Notes: generated from the letters alone by a model not told the origin. DNA of 64,000 nucleotides from Methylocystis echinoides (GCF_040687965.1 NZ_CP156084.1:1192501-1256500); one strand, 5' to 3'; shown: positions 26,404-38,333, counted from the stretch's first letter. Made by a program: numbers and translations.

Positions 26404-28380
26404 ATGTGCGGGATAGCTGGCTTCTTCAATGCAGGGCCGCGTTCCTTGAAGGCTGGCGGCCCGGCCCGGTCCCGACTCCAGCCAATGGCCGATGCGATTG
26501 CACACCGCGGCCCGGACGCCGATGGATTCTGGAGCGACGACGACGCCGGAATTGCGTTCGCCCACCGGCGACTTTCAATTCTCGATTTATCTCCGGCCGG
26601 CGCACAGCCGATGGAAGACCACTCCGGACGCTATGTTATTGTCCTCAACGGTGAGATATATAATCACCTCGAACTGAGGCGCCGAATGGAAAGCCAGCGG
26701 GAGCGCTCCGGCTGGTTTGGACATTCTGATACGGAGACGCTTGTCAACGCAATCGCGTGCTGGGGTTTGCAAGCGACGCTCGAAAGCGCCTGCGGCATGT
26801 TCGCCTTCGCACTTTGGGATCGGTCCGCCCGTAGATTGACGCTCGTGCGAGATCGGCTTGGTGAAAAGCCGCTTTATTACGGGTGGGCGAATCAAACTCT
26901 TCTTTTCGGCTCCGAACTCAAGGCGATCCTAGCGTATCCGGGCTGTGACGATCGCCTCGACCGGGAAGCCATCGCCGCCTATTTGCGGTTCTCCTACATC
27001 CCCGAACCCGCCACGATTTACCGGCAGATCCGTAAATTACAACCAGGCCACTTGTTCTCAATTGGAACTGAGTCTGATGCGGCCGAGCCCCGGCCCTACT
27101 GGTCTCTCGAAGACGTTGCCCTCGACGGAGTGCGGCAGCGACGCCGGGAGCCCTATGTCGATCTCTGCGAAATGGTTGAGGCGACCCTCACGGATGTCGT
27201 CGGATCACAAATGCTCAGTGACGTTCCGCTAGGATGCTTCTTATCGGGAGGAATTGACTCATCGCTTGTTGCGGCGCTGATGCAGAGAACCTCTCGTAAC
27301 AAGGTGCGAACCTTCTCAGTTGGGTTTGAAGACAAGCGTTTCGACGAGTCTGGCTATGCCCGCCGTGTAGCCGAGCATCTTGGCACCGAGCATACGGAGT
27401 TCATCGTCACGGAAGATGACGCGCTCTCGCTCGTGCCGGATCTCACGAACATTTACGACGAGCCTTTCGCTGATACGTCTCAAATCCCCACAGCGCTATT
27501 GTCTCGCCTAAGTCGTCGCCATGTCACCGTCGCATTGACGGGAGACGGGGGAGACGAGGTGTTCGGAGGCTACAATCGCTATATTTTTGCGCCCAACGTC
27601 TTGCGATATACATCTGTGCTTCCTGAGCCTGTCCGCAAGATGGCCGGCGCGGCGCTTGGTAAATTGCAGTTCGCCGGCACGAGAGAGAAATCAAGCGCCT
27701 ATGCCGTCGCTTCCTATCTTGGACTTCCGATTACGACGGTCGATAAGTTGTCGCGCGTCGGCGCAGCTATCTCCCATTCATCCGACGCCAAGCGTCTTTA
27801 TCGGGACCTTGTGAGCACCTTCGTCGACCCCGCCGCTATCATGCTGGGCGGGTCCGAGGAGGCCGCGGGAACTTGTCTCAGCAATGGCGCCGATCAGGCG
27901 CTCGGCGCTGAAGAGTGGATGATGGCAATGGATAGCATAAGCTATCTGCCGGGAGATATTTTGGTAAAGGTCGATCGCGCTGCGATGAGCGCGTCGTTAG
28001 AGACGCGGGCCCCGTTCTTGGATCGACGCGTGGTGGAACTCGCGTGGCGACTTCCACTTGACGCCAAGATCAATGGGCGCATCGGCAAACGAATTCTTCG
28101 CGACATTCTCTATCGCTATGTGCCTCGAGAGTTATTGGAACGACCAAAGCAGGGCTTTGCAATTCCCTTGGACCGTTGGCTGCGTGAAAATCTGCGTGAT
28201 TGGGCCGGAAGCCTTTTGTCGCGTGACCAGGTCGTGGCGACCGGTCTTTTCGACCCAGACAAGGCTGAGGCGCTTTGGCGCGCGCACCAGCTTGGCAAGG
28301 ATAACCTCGGGCATCAGCTTTGGACCCTTCTGATGATGCAAGCTTGGCTTCTCCAGCATCGCCCTCGAAGCGCCGGATGA
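26404..28380 (+). CDS. asparagine synthetase B-like glutamine amidotransferase (sugar-uronate amidation?)
   Basis: About 658 residues. ATG 26404 is the start because Cys2 (MCGIAGFF) must be the N-terminal nucleophile of the glutaminase domain. Glutaminase residues RLSILDLSPAGAQPM and NGEIYNH are intact. The synthetase domain has the pyrophosphate motif LSGGIDSSLVAAL near 283. In polysaccharide loci such enzymes (for example WbpS) amidate sugar carboxyl groups; with a UDP-HexNAc dehydrogenase in the same operon, amidation of a uronate is a reasonable inference, but simple asparagine synthesis cannot be excluded. Confidence 0.87.
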   Translation: MCGIAGFFNAGPRSLKAGGPARSRLQPMADAIAHRGPDADGFWSDDDAGIAFAHRRLSILDLSPAGAQPMEDHSGRYVIVLNGEIYNHLELRRRMESQRERSGWFGHSDTETLVNAIACWGLQATLESACGMFAFALWDRSARRLTLVRDRLGEKPLYYGWANQTLLFGSELKAILAYPGCDDRLDREAIAAYLRFSYIPEPATIYRQIRKLQPGHLFSIGTESDAAEPRPYWSLEDVALDGVRQRRREPYVDLCEMVEATLTDVVGSQMLSDVPLGCFLSGGIDSSLVAALMQRTSRNKVRTFSVGFEDKRFDESGYARRVAEHLGTEHTEFIVTEDDALSLVPDLTNIYDEPFADTSQIPTALLSRLSRRHVTVALTGDGGDEVFGGYNRYIFAPNVLRYTSVLPEPVRKMAGAALGKLQFAGTREKSSAYAVASYLGLPITTVDKLSRVGAAISHSSDAKRLYRDLVSTFVDPAAIMLGGSEEAAGTCLSNGADQALGAEEWMMAMDSISYLPGDILVKVDRAAMSASLETRAPFLDRRVVELAWRLPLDAKINGRIGKRILRDILYRYVPRELLERPKQGFAIPLDRWLRENLRDWAGSLLSRDQVVATGLFDPDKAEALWRAHQLGKDNLGHQLWTLLMMQAWLLQHRPRSAG

Positions 28381-28611
28381 CCTGACCGGTTGCCGCTCCG
28401 TTCTTCCCAGAGATGGCCGCCTTCGCCTTCGAACAAGTTAGAAAGGCTTGGAACGCCCGAATTGCTGGCCCCGCCCCCTGCAAACCGGTCCAAGACAAAG
28501 TGGTCTGCAGCAAGATTGAAATACGCACCTGAAGTCTTTAGAACGACACGTCCAATCCTCGGCGCACTTCGCGAGTGACAAGACCATGACGATGTTCAAC
28601 AGGCGCGGTCC

Positions 28612-29643
28612 GTGACATATTTTCTTACGTATATAGCTCTGTTATTCGGCGGGTTATCGACAAGAAAGAACGTAAATCTTCGTGGTATTTTATATTACGC
28701 CTGTTTATTTGGACTATTCATTTTTGTCGGGTTTCGGTATAGGGTCGGCTGTGACTGGGGCGGCTACCTCGTCATTTTCAATTCCGCACGCCGCAACGAA
28801 TTGTTTTCGAGCGGGATCGAGCCTGCATTCTTTGCCGCCAATCAATTCTTACATTATTTCGAACTCGAATACCCGTACATCAACGTTATAGCTTCCGCAG
28901 GGTTTTTCGTCGGACTTGGCGCGTTGGCTCGAAGACAGCCTGACCCTCTTAACTTTTTGGTCCTTGCATTTCCAATTCTCATTCTTAACCTTGCCATGTC
29001 GGCTCTGCGGCAATCGCTTGCCTTTGGATTTTTATGTTTTGCGTTCAACGCATTTGTTGACAAGCGGCTTGGCTGGTATGTCGGATTCGTGGCGATTGCC
29101 ATGACGTTTCACACGAGCGCCGGCGCTTTCTTATTGCTCGCGCCCTTCATACGCGGCGACTTCAGCCGCAAGCGCATCGCTTTAGGCGCGTTGCTCGCGT
29201 TGCCCGGCCTTTACTACCTGATGACCAGCACCTTCTACGAGATGTACGCGCGACGTTATATCGGGACGGCCACCGAGGCTTTCGGCGCGCCTTTCCGAAC
29301 CGCGCTGGTCGCCGCAAGCGCCATCACATTCCTTTGGCTGTTCGACCGCAAATGGAAGGAGCTTTTTCCTTCCGATTATAAGATGGTCAAACTCCTCTCA
29401 TATGCAATGATCGCTGTGTTTCCGATTTCTTTTTTATCCTCTGTCGCGGGGGACCGCTTCGGATATTATCTCTCTGCGATACAGCTCGTCATTCTGGCGC
29501 GGTTGCCCTTTATGGTCACCGGCAGGCGATCGACATGGTGGTATATGGCGCCACACATGGTCTTGGGGCTGACCCTGCTCATGTGGGTGCTAAGATCTTC
29601 CCTCTTCGAGAAGTGCTACGTTCCATATCAGACGTGGCTTTGA
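28612..29643 (+). CDS. EpsG-like polysaccharide polymerase (membrane)
   Basis: About 343 residues from GTG 28612, with about ten transmembrane helices. The family signature FVGFRYRVGCDWGGYLVIFN lies near residue 37 and SALRQSLAFGF near 122, both typical of EpsG/Wzy proteins that polymerise exopolysaccharide repeat units in the inner membrane. It is AT-rich at its 5' end compared with neighbours. The 231 bases before it (28381-28611) show no gene. Confidence 0.82.
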   Translation: MTYFLTYIALLFGGLSTRKNVNLRGILYYACLFGLFIFVGFRYRVGCDWGGYLVIFNSARRNELFSSGIEPAFFAANQFLHYFELEYPYINVIASAGFFVGLGALARRQPDPLNFLVLAFPILILNLAMSALRQSLAFGFLCFAFNAFVDKRLGWYVGFVAIAMTFHTSAGAFLLLAPFIRGDFSRKRIALGALLALPGLYYLMTSTFYEMYARRYIGTATEAFGAPFRTALVAASAITFLWLFDRKWKELFPSDYKMVKLLSYAMIAVFPISFLSSVAGDRFGYYLSAIQLVILARLPFMVTGRRSTWWYMAPHMVLGLTLLMWVLRSSLFEKCYVPYQTWL

Positions 29644-29738
29644 TCTCGAGGTCACAGACCGGGCGCCTCGACGCGCTCCGGGGGACGCGCTTTGAAAGCA
29701 GCAGCGTCAGGATAAACCGAGACAGTCGAGCCGATCCC

Positions 29739-30863
29739 TTGAAACTTATCCTCTTCGCGAACACCGACTGGTATCTCTATAATTTCCGCCGATCGCTGGC
29801 GGCTGCGCTGCGCGAGAGCGGCCACGACATCCTTCTCGTCTCCCCTCCCGGCCCTTATGGCGAGAAGCTTCAGTCGCTCGGTTTTCGATGGATAGAGGCT
29901 CCGATGGATCGCAGGAGCCTTAATCCAATAAGCGAGCTCGCTCTGCTGGCCTGGCTTTGGCGTTTGATGCGGAAGGAGCAACCCGATATCGTGCACGGGT
30001 TTACGATCAAATGCGCGGTCTACGCATCATTGATCGGGAGGCTGGTCAAGGCAGGACGGATCAATGCGGTCGCGGGACTGGGCTATGTATTCGTAAATAA
30101 TTCCATTAAGGCGAGAGTCCTTCGGCCTTCATTGCGGCTCTTGATGCGCGTGGCGTTTGGCGGACCGAAAGCGCGCTTGATTTTGCAAAACCCCGACGAT
30201 GTGCAGCTATTCGAGAAAGCTGGCATTGTCGGTTTGGAGCAAATCCGCCTCTTGCGTGGTTCTGGCGTCGATTGCCAGCGGTTTCGCCCCCCGAGCGGCG
30301 ACTCTGATGCGTCTGCGCCGTTGCGCGTGGTTCTGGCCGCTCGAATGTTGTGGGACAAGGGCATTGGCGAGTTCGTTGAAGCCGCGCGAATCTTGAAAGC
30401 GGAGGGCCGACCGCTTCGCTTCGTTCTCGCTGGCGTTCCCGATCCCGGGAACCCGGCGGCGATCCCCGAAGAAGCGTTGCTTGCTTGGCAAGCCGAAGGA
30501 CTGGTGGAATGGCTCGGGCATGTCGCCGACATGCCCAAGCTCCTCGCCGAGGCCGACATGATTGTCTTGCCCAGCTATCGCGAGGGGCTTCCAAAGAGCC
30601 TTATTGAGGGTGCGGCGTGCGCCCGCCCCTTGATCACGACGGATGTTCCGGGCTGCCGCGAGGTCGTGACGAACGGAGTGGATGGTCTGTTGGTGCCGGT
30701 CCGCGACGCCCAGGCGCTCGCGCGAGCGATCGCACAATTGCAGGACAATCCGACGCTTGCTCGGCGCTTAGGCCAGGCCGCGCGCGAAAAGGCGCTCGCC
30801 GAGTTCGACGAGCGGTTCGTTATTCAGCAAACCCTCGCCGTCTACTATGAAATTGCACGCTGA
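29739..30863 (+). CDS. glycosyltransferase family 4 (PglA/WbpY-type)
   Basis: About 374 residues from TTG 29739, where the protein begins with the family N-terminus (MKLILFANTDWYLYNFRRSL). The frame is open further upstream, into the end of the EpsG-like gene, so GTG 29634 is an alternative. Motifs: VHGFTIKCAVYASLIG near 88, VLAARMLWDKGIGEFVEAA near 198, and LPSYREGLPKSLIEGAACARPLITTD near 275. These match enzymes that add N-acetylhexosamine to undecaprenyl-linked glycans. It lies 18 nt before the next transferase. Confidence 0.85.
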   Translation: MKLILFANTDWYLYNFRRSLAAALRESGHDILLVSPPGPYGEKLQSLGFRWIEAPMDRRSLNPISELALLAWLWRLMRKEQPDIVHGFTIKCAVYASLIGRLVKAGRINAVAGLGYVFVNNSIKARVLRPSLRLLMRVAFGGPKARLILQNPDDVQLFEKAGIVGLEQIRLLRGSGVDCQRFRPPSGDSDASAPLRVVLAARMLWDKGIGEFVEAARILKAEGRPLRFVLAGVPDPGNPAAIPEEALLAWQAEGLVEWLGHVADMPKLLAEADMIVLPSYREGLPKSLIEGAACARPLITTDVPGCREVVTNGVDGLLVPVRDAQALARAIAQLQDNPTLARRLGQAAREKALAEFDERFVIQQTLAVYYEIAR

Positions 30864-30881
30864 AGGGATCGGGCCGGCTGA

Positions 30882-31958
30882 ATGAAGATGTTGGCGTTGA
30901 TGAAATATGGAGACAAGGCGGCCAGCACTCGGCAGCGGCTTCTTCAATATGTTCCCTATTTTTCGAGAAGCGGGATCGAGGTGTCTTATTCGTCGCTTTT
31001 ATCCAACGATTATTTGGAACGCACCTTTCAGGGACAGTCGGCGCCGGTCCTGTCCATCGTGACGGCGTATCTGTCACGGGCGGCGCTCTTGTTGAGAGCA
31101 AGTCAATTCGACCTGATCTGGGTGCATTACGAATGCTTTCCTTATATGCCTGGCTTTTTCGAACGTCTTGCGGAGCTCAGCGGGAAGCCAATCGTATATG
31201 ATTTCGACGATGCGATTTTTCATCAATATGACTCACATCCTCGCGCCGTCGTACGTCGCTTCCTTGGGCTGAAATTGCAGCCTTTATTGAACGCCGCGTC
31301 TCTTTGCGTCTGCGGGAACGCCTATCTCGCAAGTTATGCCGAACGCTTCTGCAGGCGTGCGGAAATTATCCCAACCGTCGTCGATACGACGGTGTATTTT
31401 CCAAAAAATCCAGCGTCAACTGCAGCGCGGCCGCTGGTCGTGGGATGGATCGGTTCGCCATCGACCTGGCGCTTTGTTCTGCCGATTGTTCCCTTGCTCA
31501 GCCGCCTGTCTCAAGAGTTGAATTTGAAAATTCGGGTGATCGGCGCAGGTCCCCAAGATACGGTTCCTCCCAATTTCGAGTTCCTGGGCTGGTCCGAGGA
31601 AGCAGAAGTCGAGATGATTCAGGGAATGGACGTCGGGATTATGCCGCTCCCGGACGAGCCATGGGCAAGAGGAAAATGCGGTTATAAGCTGATTCAGTAT
31701 ATGGCCTGCGGCATCCCTGTCGTCGCATCGCCGGTCGGGGTGAACGCCGATATCGTCGATCACGGTCTGAACGGCTTTCTTGCCTCTCAAGAGGACGAGT
31801 GGGATTTGTCTCTTCGTCGCCTCCTAGCCGATAGCGGTCTGATAAGAGAGATGGGGGTGCGAGGCAGGGAGAAGGTAATGGAAAAATATTCATTGCAGGC
31901 CTATGGGCCGCGACTGGCGGCTTTGCTCTGCGACGTTGCTGGAAAGCCTCTCTCCTGA
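30882..31958 (+). CDS. glycosyltransferase, GT-B fold (family 4-like)
   Basis: About 358 residues. The N-terminal domain contains YDFDDAIFHQY near 108, often seen in this subgroup; the C-terminal domain has VVGWIGSPSTWRFV near 186 and the donor motif GKCGYKLIQYMACGIPVVASPVG near 264. A cytosolic enzyme of the repeat-unit pathway. Convergent with the next gene (11-nt gap), so it closes the + strand operon. Confidence 0.84.
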   Translation: MKMLALMKYGDKAASTRQRLLQYVPYFSRSGIEVSYSSLLSNDYLERTFQGQSAPVLSIVTAYLSRAALLLRASQFDLIWVHYECFPYMPGFFERLAELSGKPIVYDFDDAIFHQYDSHPRAVVRRFLGLKLQPLLNAASLCVCGNAYLASYAERFCRRAEIIPTVVDTTVYFPKNPASTAARPLVVGWIGSPSTWRFVLPIVPLLSRLSQELNLKIRVIGAGPQDTVPPNFEFLGWSEEAEVEMIQGMDVGIMPLPDEPWARGKCGYKLIQYMACGIPVVASPVGVNADIVDHGLNGFLASQEDEWDLSLRRLLADSGLIREMGVRGREKVMEKYSLQAYGPRLAALLCDVAGKPLS

Positions 31959-31969
31959 GGCGGCGGGAG

Positions 31970-32773
31970 CTAGAAATACGTCGATTTTGGCTGCGGCTCC
32001 GCGAAGCGGCAGGCCACGAGTCGAGTCAATAATAGAAAATAGAAAATTCGCGTTCTTAGGGAGAACGGCGGAATTGGCTTGACGATGTGCAACGCTATTT
32101 TGGCGAGACCAGTCAAGCTCAGCATTTTCCGGTTTGTGTAATACGCAATTGCAACATGCTCATTGAGCTGTTTGAGCATGAGTTTGTCGCTGATGTTAGG
32201 ATTAGCGGCGTTGCTCATCCCCGCTCCGGAGATCCGCGCGACCGCCAGCGCTCGCGTGTGAACGAGCCAGTTCGACCACTCCTGATCTTCCGCCGAGAAA
32301 ACTTCCGGCCTGAACGGCCTGGAGCGGACCAAGTCCGTTCTCAAAATGGCGCAAGTATTCCACACGCCATTGAAGCCGTTGAAATTCGACCGGTCTATGC
32401 GCTGGTGCGTCAGCGGCTTTCTTTCATTATCGAAATAGGCCGCGCCAATCGTTTCGTCGCGATCCAGCAGATCGAGCGCGTAGCGGATTGCGCCCGGGTC
32501 CGACAGGGCCGTGTGCGAACTGATAATCAGAACCTTGTCACAGGAAACATGGGCGATCCCTTGGTTCAACGCCGAGGAGTAATTGAATTTCTCGCCAACG
32601 AAGCGATGCACGACCGCGCCTTCCGGCAACAGTGAAAGGGTGGCGTCTCGAGAGCCGGAGTCGACGAAGACATATTGGGAAGGCGGCGCCGACTGCTCGG
32701 AGAGTGACCGCAGGGTGGCCGCCAGAGTCTGCTCGGAATTGAAGGTGCGGATGAGGGCGGAATAGCTGCTCAT
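31970..32773 (-). CDS. glycosyltransferase family 2
   Basis: About 267 residues with a GT-A fold: SALIRTFNSEQTLAATLRSL at the N-terminus, FVDSGSRDATLSLL near 36, and the region near 165 with EDQEWSNWL (ED-EW, typical catalytic base). One hydrophobic stretch near the C-terminus (TRIFYFLLLTRLVAC) could bind the membrane. It runs against the operon, so it has its own promoter in the 188 bases before 32962. It is the last sugar gene of the locus. Confidence 0.83.
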   Translation of the reverse strand: MSSYSALIRTFNSEQTLAATLRSLSEQSAPPSQYVFVDSGSRDATLSLLPEGAVVHRFVGEKFNYSSALNQGIAHVSCDKVLIISSHTALSDPGAIRYALDLLDRDETIGAAYFDNERKPLTHQRIDRSNFNGFNGVWNTCAILRTDLVRSRPFRPEVFSAEDQEWSNWLVHTRALAVARISGAGMSNAANPNISDKLMLKQLNEHVAIAYYTNRKMLSLTGLAKIALHIVKPIPPFSLRTRIFYFLLLTRLVACRFAEPQPKSTYF

Positions 32774-32961
32774 GGCGTTTGGGTCTGTGCCGGCTGCTGC
32801 AAGTCTTCTGACGCGCCGACCAGTGGCGCTCCCTAAATCAGCTGGGGCGCAGTTGGACTACGGCCGCCGCGCGCAACGCCTTGCAGGTCGCATGGTGATG
32901 AGCGCCAAGCAAATGAAAGGCAACCACGCAGAACAGGCGCTCACAGACGCGCCAGTCAATA

Positions 32962-33047
32962 TGGTGCCCAGGAGAGGACTCGAACCTCCACGGCTTTCAC
33001 CACTGGTACCTGAAACCAGCGCGTCTACCAATTCCGCCACCTGGGCA
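32962..33047 (-). tRNA. tRNA-Leu (CAG)
   Basis: On the minus strand the 7-bp acceptor stem TGCCCAG/CTGGGCA, a long variable arm typical of class II tRNAs, the T-loop GGTTCGAGTCC, encoded CCA, and anticodon stem CTGGT/ACCAG around loop TTCAGGT with anticodon CAG. Confidence 0.95.
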
Positions 33048-33241
33048 TGTGGGGGCTCTCTTAGGGGCGCCGCCCTGCTTCTGTCAATCTCGATCCGCAC
33101 AAAAGTTGTGACGGCCGGCGAAAAGCCGGCCAAACGCGCTTCCGAGCCTCCCGGCGCATTTCCTTCGCGGCCAAATTTCGCTAGAGCACGGGCGACGAAT
33201 ATTGAGCCGGCGCGGCCGGCGCGGCGAATGGAGCATCAGGC

Positions 33242-34249
33242 ATGAGCGGCGTGAACGTGGGCGCGGGGCGCGTGGTGACGGTGTTTGGCGGATCGGGCTT
33301 CGTCGGACGCTATGTCGTCCGAGCGCTCGCGCGCGACGGCTGGCGCGTTCGAATCGCTTGCCGTCGGCCCGACCTGGCTTTCCACCTGCAGCCGCAGGGG
33401 CGGGTCGGACAGGTCATGGCGGTTCAGGCCAATGTGCGCCACCCGGAATCGGTCGCGGCGGCGCTCCGCGGCGCCTCAGCGGTCGTCAATCTCGTCGGCA
33501 TCCTGGCGGAGGGCGGGGCCCAGACCTTCTCCAAGGTTCAGGCGGAGGGCGCGCGCGCCGTCGCCGAGGCCGCCAAGGCCGCCGGCGTCGACACGGTCGT
33601 CCACATCTCCGCCATCGGCGCCGACCCGAGTTCGGGCGCCGCCTATGCGCGCAGCAAGGCCGCGGGCGAGGCCGCGATGCGCGACGCCGCGCCGTCGGCC
33701 GTCATCCTGCGCCCGTCTGTGATCTTCGGGCCGGAAGACGATTTCTTCAACCGCTTCGCCACGATGGCCCGCTTCTTCCCGATCGTCCCGATCGTCGGGG
33801 CGGACACCCGGTTCCAGCCGGTCTATGTCGGCGACGTCGCCGAGGCCGTCGCCGCCGCCGTGGCCGGCCGCGCCCAGCCCGGAAGCGTCTATGAGCTCGG
33901 CGGGCCAGAGACCAAGACCTTCGCCGAACTGGTCGAATATGTGCTCAAGGTCACCGAGCGCGCGCGCCGGGTCGCGAAACTCTCCTTCGGGACTGGCCAG
34001 CTCGTCGCCCGCGTGACCCAACTCCTGACGAAGGCGTCTCTGGGCCTCTTCCCCAAGCTCCTGCGCATGACCACGGATCAGGTGGAATTGCTCAAGCACG
34101 ACAATGTGGTGAGCGAAGAGGCCATCCGTGACGGCCGCACCCTGCAGGGCCTCGGCGTGCAGCCGCAGGCGATCGAGGCGATCGTCCCGACCTATCTCTA
34201 CCGCTATCGCAAGACCGGCCAGTACCAGGCGCAGCGCCTCGGGGCTTAA
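33242..34249 (+). CDS. NDUFA9-like complex I-associated NAD(P)-binding protein
   Basis: About 335 residues, an atypical short-chain dehydrogenase: VVTVFGGSGFVGRYVVRALA at the N-terminus binds NAD(P), followed by ILRPSVIFGPEDDFFNRFA near 158 and VYELGGPETKTFAELVEYV near 217. Length and phrases match alphaproteobacterial relatives of the mitochondrial complex I subunit NDUFA9. Most likely bound to the inner face of NADH:quinone oxidoreductase or involved in its stability. No other complex I gene is nearby. Confidence 0.85.
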   Translation: MSGVNVGAGRVVTVFGGSGFVGRYVVRALARDGWRVRIACRRPDLAFHLQPQGRVGQVMAVQANVRHPESVAAALRGASAVVNLVGILAEGGAQTFSKVQAEGARAVAEAAKAAGVDTVVHISAIGADPSSGAAYARSKAAGEAAMRDAAPSAVILRPSVIFGPEDDFFNRFATMARFFPIVPIVGADTRFQPVYVGDVAEAVAAAVAGRAQPGSVYELGGPETKTFAELVEYVLKVTERARRVAKLSFGTGQLVARVTQLLTKASLGLFPKLLRMTTDQVELLKHDNVVSEEAIRDGRTLQGLGVQPQAIEAIVPTYLYRYRKTGQYQAQRLGA

Positions 34250-34286
34250 GGTCGCGCGCCGCGGAACCGGCGGCGCGATCCGCCGG

Positions 34287-34955
34287 TCAGCGCGTCGACA
34301 GGAACTTGTGAATCCGCGCCATAAAGGCGACGCCGAACAGGGGCGTCAGCACATTGAGGCCCGGCGTCGCGACGAAGGCGGCGATGAACAGGCCGGCCAG
34401 AAAGAGCTGCGGCGCATAACGGCGACGCAGCTCGGTCGCCTCCTCCAACGGGCGGAAGCGCGTGGCGGCGAAGAGAAAATACTCGCGGCCGAGCAGATAG
34501 GCGTTGGCGAAAAGGAAAGCCACGGCGTTGACGCCCGGCACGAGCAGCAGAAGCAGCGCCAGAAAATTGACCGCCGCCGAGATCGCCGCAAAGCGCAGGC
34601 CCATGAGGATGGCCTGGGCGGCGGGGATCGCTTGGCCGCGACGCCCCGGCGGATAAAGATCCGCTTCGACGACGTCGGCGAGATCGTCGAGAAAGAGGCC
34701 GGCGACGAGGACCGAGATCGGCCCGATCAGAAACGCGAGCAGAATGAAAAGGCCGACGCCCGTCGCGTAAGTGAGGGCGAGCTGCAGCCAGGGATGGTTC
34801 ACCGCGACGTAAGACAACGCCAGCCTGTCGAGACCCACCCAGGCAAGCGCCAGGAAGAGGAAGGTCATTCCGAGGCTCTTGAAGAGCACATTGCGGAACG
34901 GCGGCGAGACGATCTCGCGCAGGGCCGCCAGAGCGGCGTCGAACATGAAGGTCAT
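34287..34955 (-). CDS. EI24-domain (CysZ-like) membrane protein
   Basis: About 222 residues from ATG 34955 (MTFMFDAALAALREI); the frame is open to 35024. Four or more transmembrane helices. Phrases FLIGPISVLVAGLFLDDLADVVE and LGREYFLFAATRF are typical of the EI24/CysZ family. CysZ takes up sulfate in E. coli, but alphaproteobacterial members have not a settled role. Convergent with the NDUFA9-like gene, 37 nt apart. Confidence 0.78.
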   Translation of the reverse strand: MTFMFDAALAALREIVSPPFRNVLFKSLGMTFLFLALAWVGLDRLALSYVAVNHPWLQLALTYATGVGLFILLAFLIGPISVLVAGLFLDDLADVVEADLYPPGRRGQAIPAAQAILMGLRFAAISAAVNFLALLLLLVPGVNAVAFLFANAYLLGREYFLFAATRFRPLEEATELRRRYAPQLFLAGLFIAAFVATPGLNVLTPLFGVAFMARIHKFLSTR

Positions 34956-35148
34956 CTCATGGCCTCGAGCAGCCGCTTGCGGGGCGGCCGGCATCCACTT
35001 GGAGATGGGCGCGCACAGGCGCAAGGGCGAGATTGAGCGAGCGCGCGCTTAGAGCCTTGCTTGAGGCGTTCCAGCAGCTACGCGTCGCCCCCACCCACTG
35101 CCCCCTCCCCGCCGCTTGGCGCGAGCAGGGGAATGTCGCCAGCTCGCC

Positions 35149-37311
<2,163 letters not shown>

Positions 37312-37416
37312 TTTACCCTCGGCTGTTTAAGCCTTTCTCATAGACGAGAGAGGGCGCCGGCGCAAAGTCTGCGCCCCCGGGCGATTGCCAAGTTTTCAGG
37401 AAAGCGAAGAGAGCCG

Positions 37417-37764
37417 TCAGCGCTTCTGGATCGACGCCAGATAGGCGAGCAGCGCCTCGACTTCGCCCGTTTCGAAGCGGAACTGCGGCATGTCGAGCCC
37501 TTCGTGGCCGACCACGATTCCCTCGCCCAACGCCTCCTCGAGATTGGCGAGCGGATATCGCCGCGCGAGAGAGCGAAACGGCGGGGACTTGGGATTGGGG
37601 CTCGCGCCCCGCCGGCCAACCGCATGACAGGCCCCGCAGTTGTTTTTTGCGATCGCCTCGCCCTGTTTGAGGGCGCTCTTGGACGGGGGCGCCGGCTGCG
37701 CCGCCGCAAAGCCGGCGGGGAGCGCGAGAGCCGTGAGAAGCGACAGCGCGGCGAATCGGGACAT
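37417..37764 (-). CDS. small periplasmic c-type cytochrome
   Basis: About 115 residues. Signal peptide to ~residue 22 (GFAAA), then one haem site CGACH near 43-47 and a likely axial Met in GLDMPQFRF near 95, as in class I cytochromes c. It carries electrons in the periplasm; the partner is unknown. On the same strand as the mutase gene, which starts 105 nt further left, so co-transcription is possible. Confidence 0.87.
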   Translation of the reverse strand: MSRFAALSLLTALALPAGFAAAQPAPPSKSALKQGEAIAKNNCGACHAVGRRGASPNPKSPPFRSLARRYPLANLEEALGEGIVVGHEGLDMPQFRFETGEVEALLAYLASIQKR

Positions 37765-37807
37765 GAGACGGGAGTCTAGTCGCAGCCCCCGTCCCTGTCA
37801 CGGACGC

Positions 37808-38236
37808 CTACTGGCGGACGACGAGCACCGAACACTTGGCGTGGCGGACGATCGTTTTCGCGTTGGAGCCGAGCAGGTAGGTCGCCATCGTCGGCCGATG
37901 CGAACCGACGACGATCAGATCCGCGCTCCAATCTTCGGCTTCCGCGAGCACCTCGGGATAGACGGCGCCGAAGCGCACGGTCGACGAGACGCGCTCGCCC
38001 GGCAAATCGACCTTGGCGGCGAGATCAGCGATCTCCTTCTCAGCCGCCTCGCGCATTTCTTCGTCGAAATTCGGTGGGATATAGTCGACGAAGGCCACCG
38101 GCACGAGCGGTTGGACATTGATGAGCCGCAGGCTCGCCTCGGAGCCGGTTTTGGCCAGGGCGAGCGCAGCGTCGAGCGCAAGTTTGGTCATGTCCGGCTC
38201 GCTCAGATCAACCGGCACGAGAATCTTCTTAAACAT
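37808..38236 (-). CDS. universal stress protein (UspA family)
   Basis: About 142 residues from ATG 38236 (MFKKILVPVDL), with GAGGGAG 6 nt upstream; the frame extends five codons further. The nucleotide-binding pattern G-2-G-9-G near the C-terminus is present in modified form (VVGSHRPTMATYLLGSNAKTIV), ending with CSVLVVR. A single Usp domain, cytosolic. It stands next to a PhyR-like stress receiver on the same strand, which fits a stress island. Confidence 0.87.
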   Translation of the reverse strand: MFKKILVPVDLSEPDMTKLALDAALALAKTGSEASLRLINVQPLVPVAFVDYIPPNFDEEMREAAEKEIADLAAKVDLPGERVSSTVRFGAVYPEVLAEAEDWSADLIVVGSHRPTMATYLLGSNAKTIVRHAKCSVLVVRQ

Positions 38237-38333
38237 GGACGTCTCCCTCAACGCCTTCTCATATAGGCATTCCCAATGGCGGACGAGAGCGAACGCTCTG
38301 GCCGCGAGAGACGAGAATAGCCGAAGGAGCCCC

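Noticed and set aside
38237-38270. Near-match to an EcfG promoter (GGAAT-N15-CGTT) upstream of the universal stress protein
   Set aside because: One mismatch and short spacer; it overlaps the ribosome binding site region, so not called.
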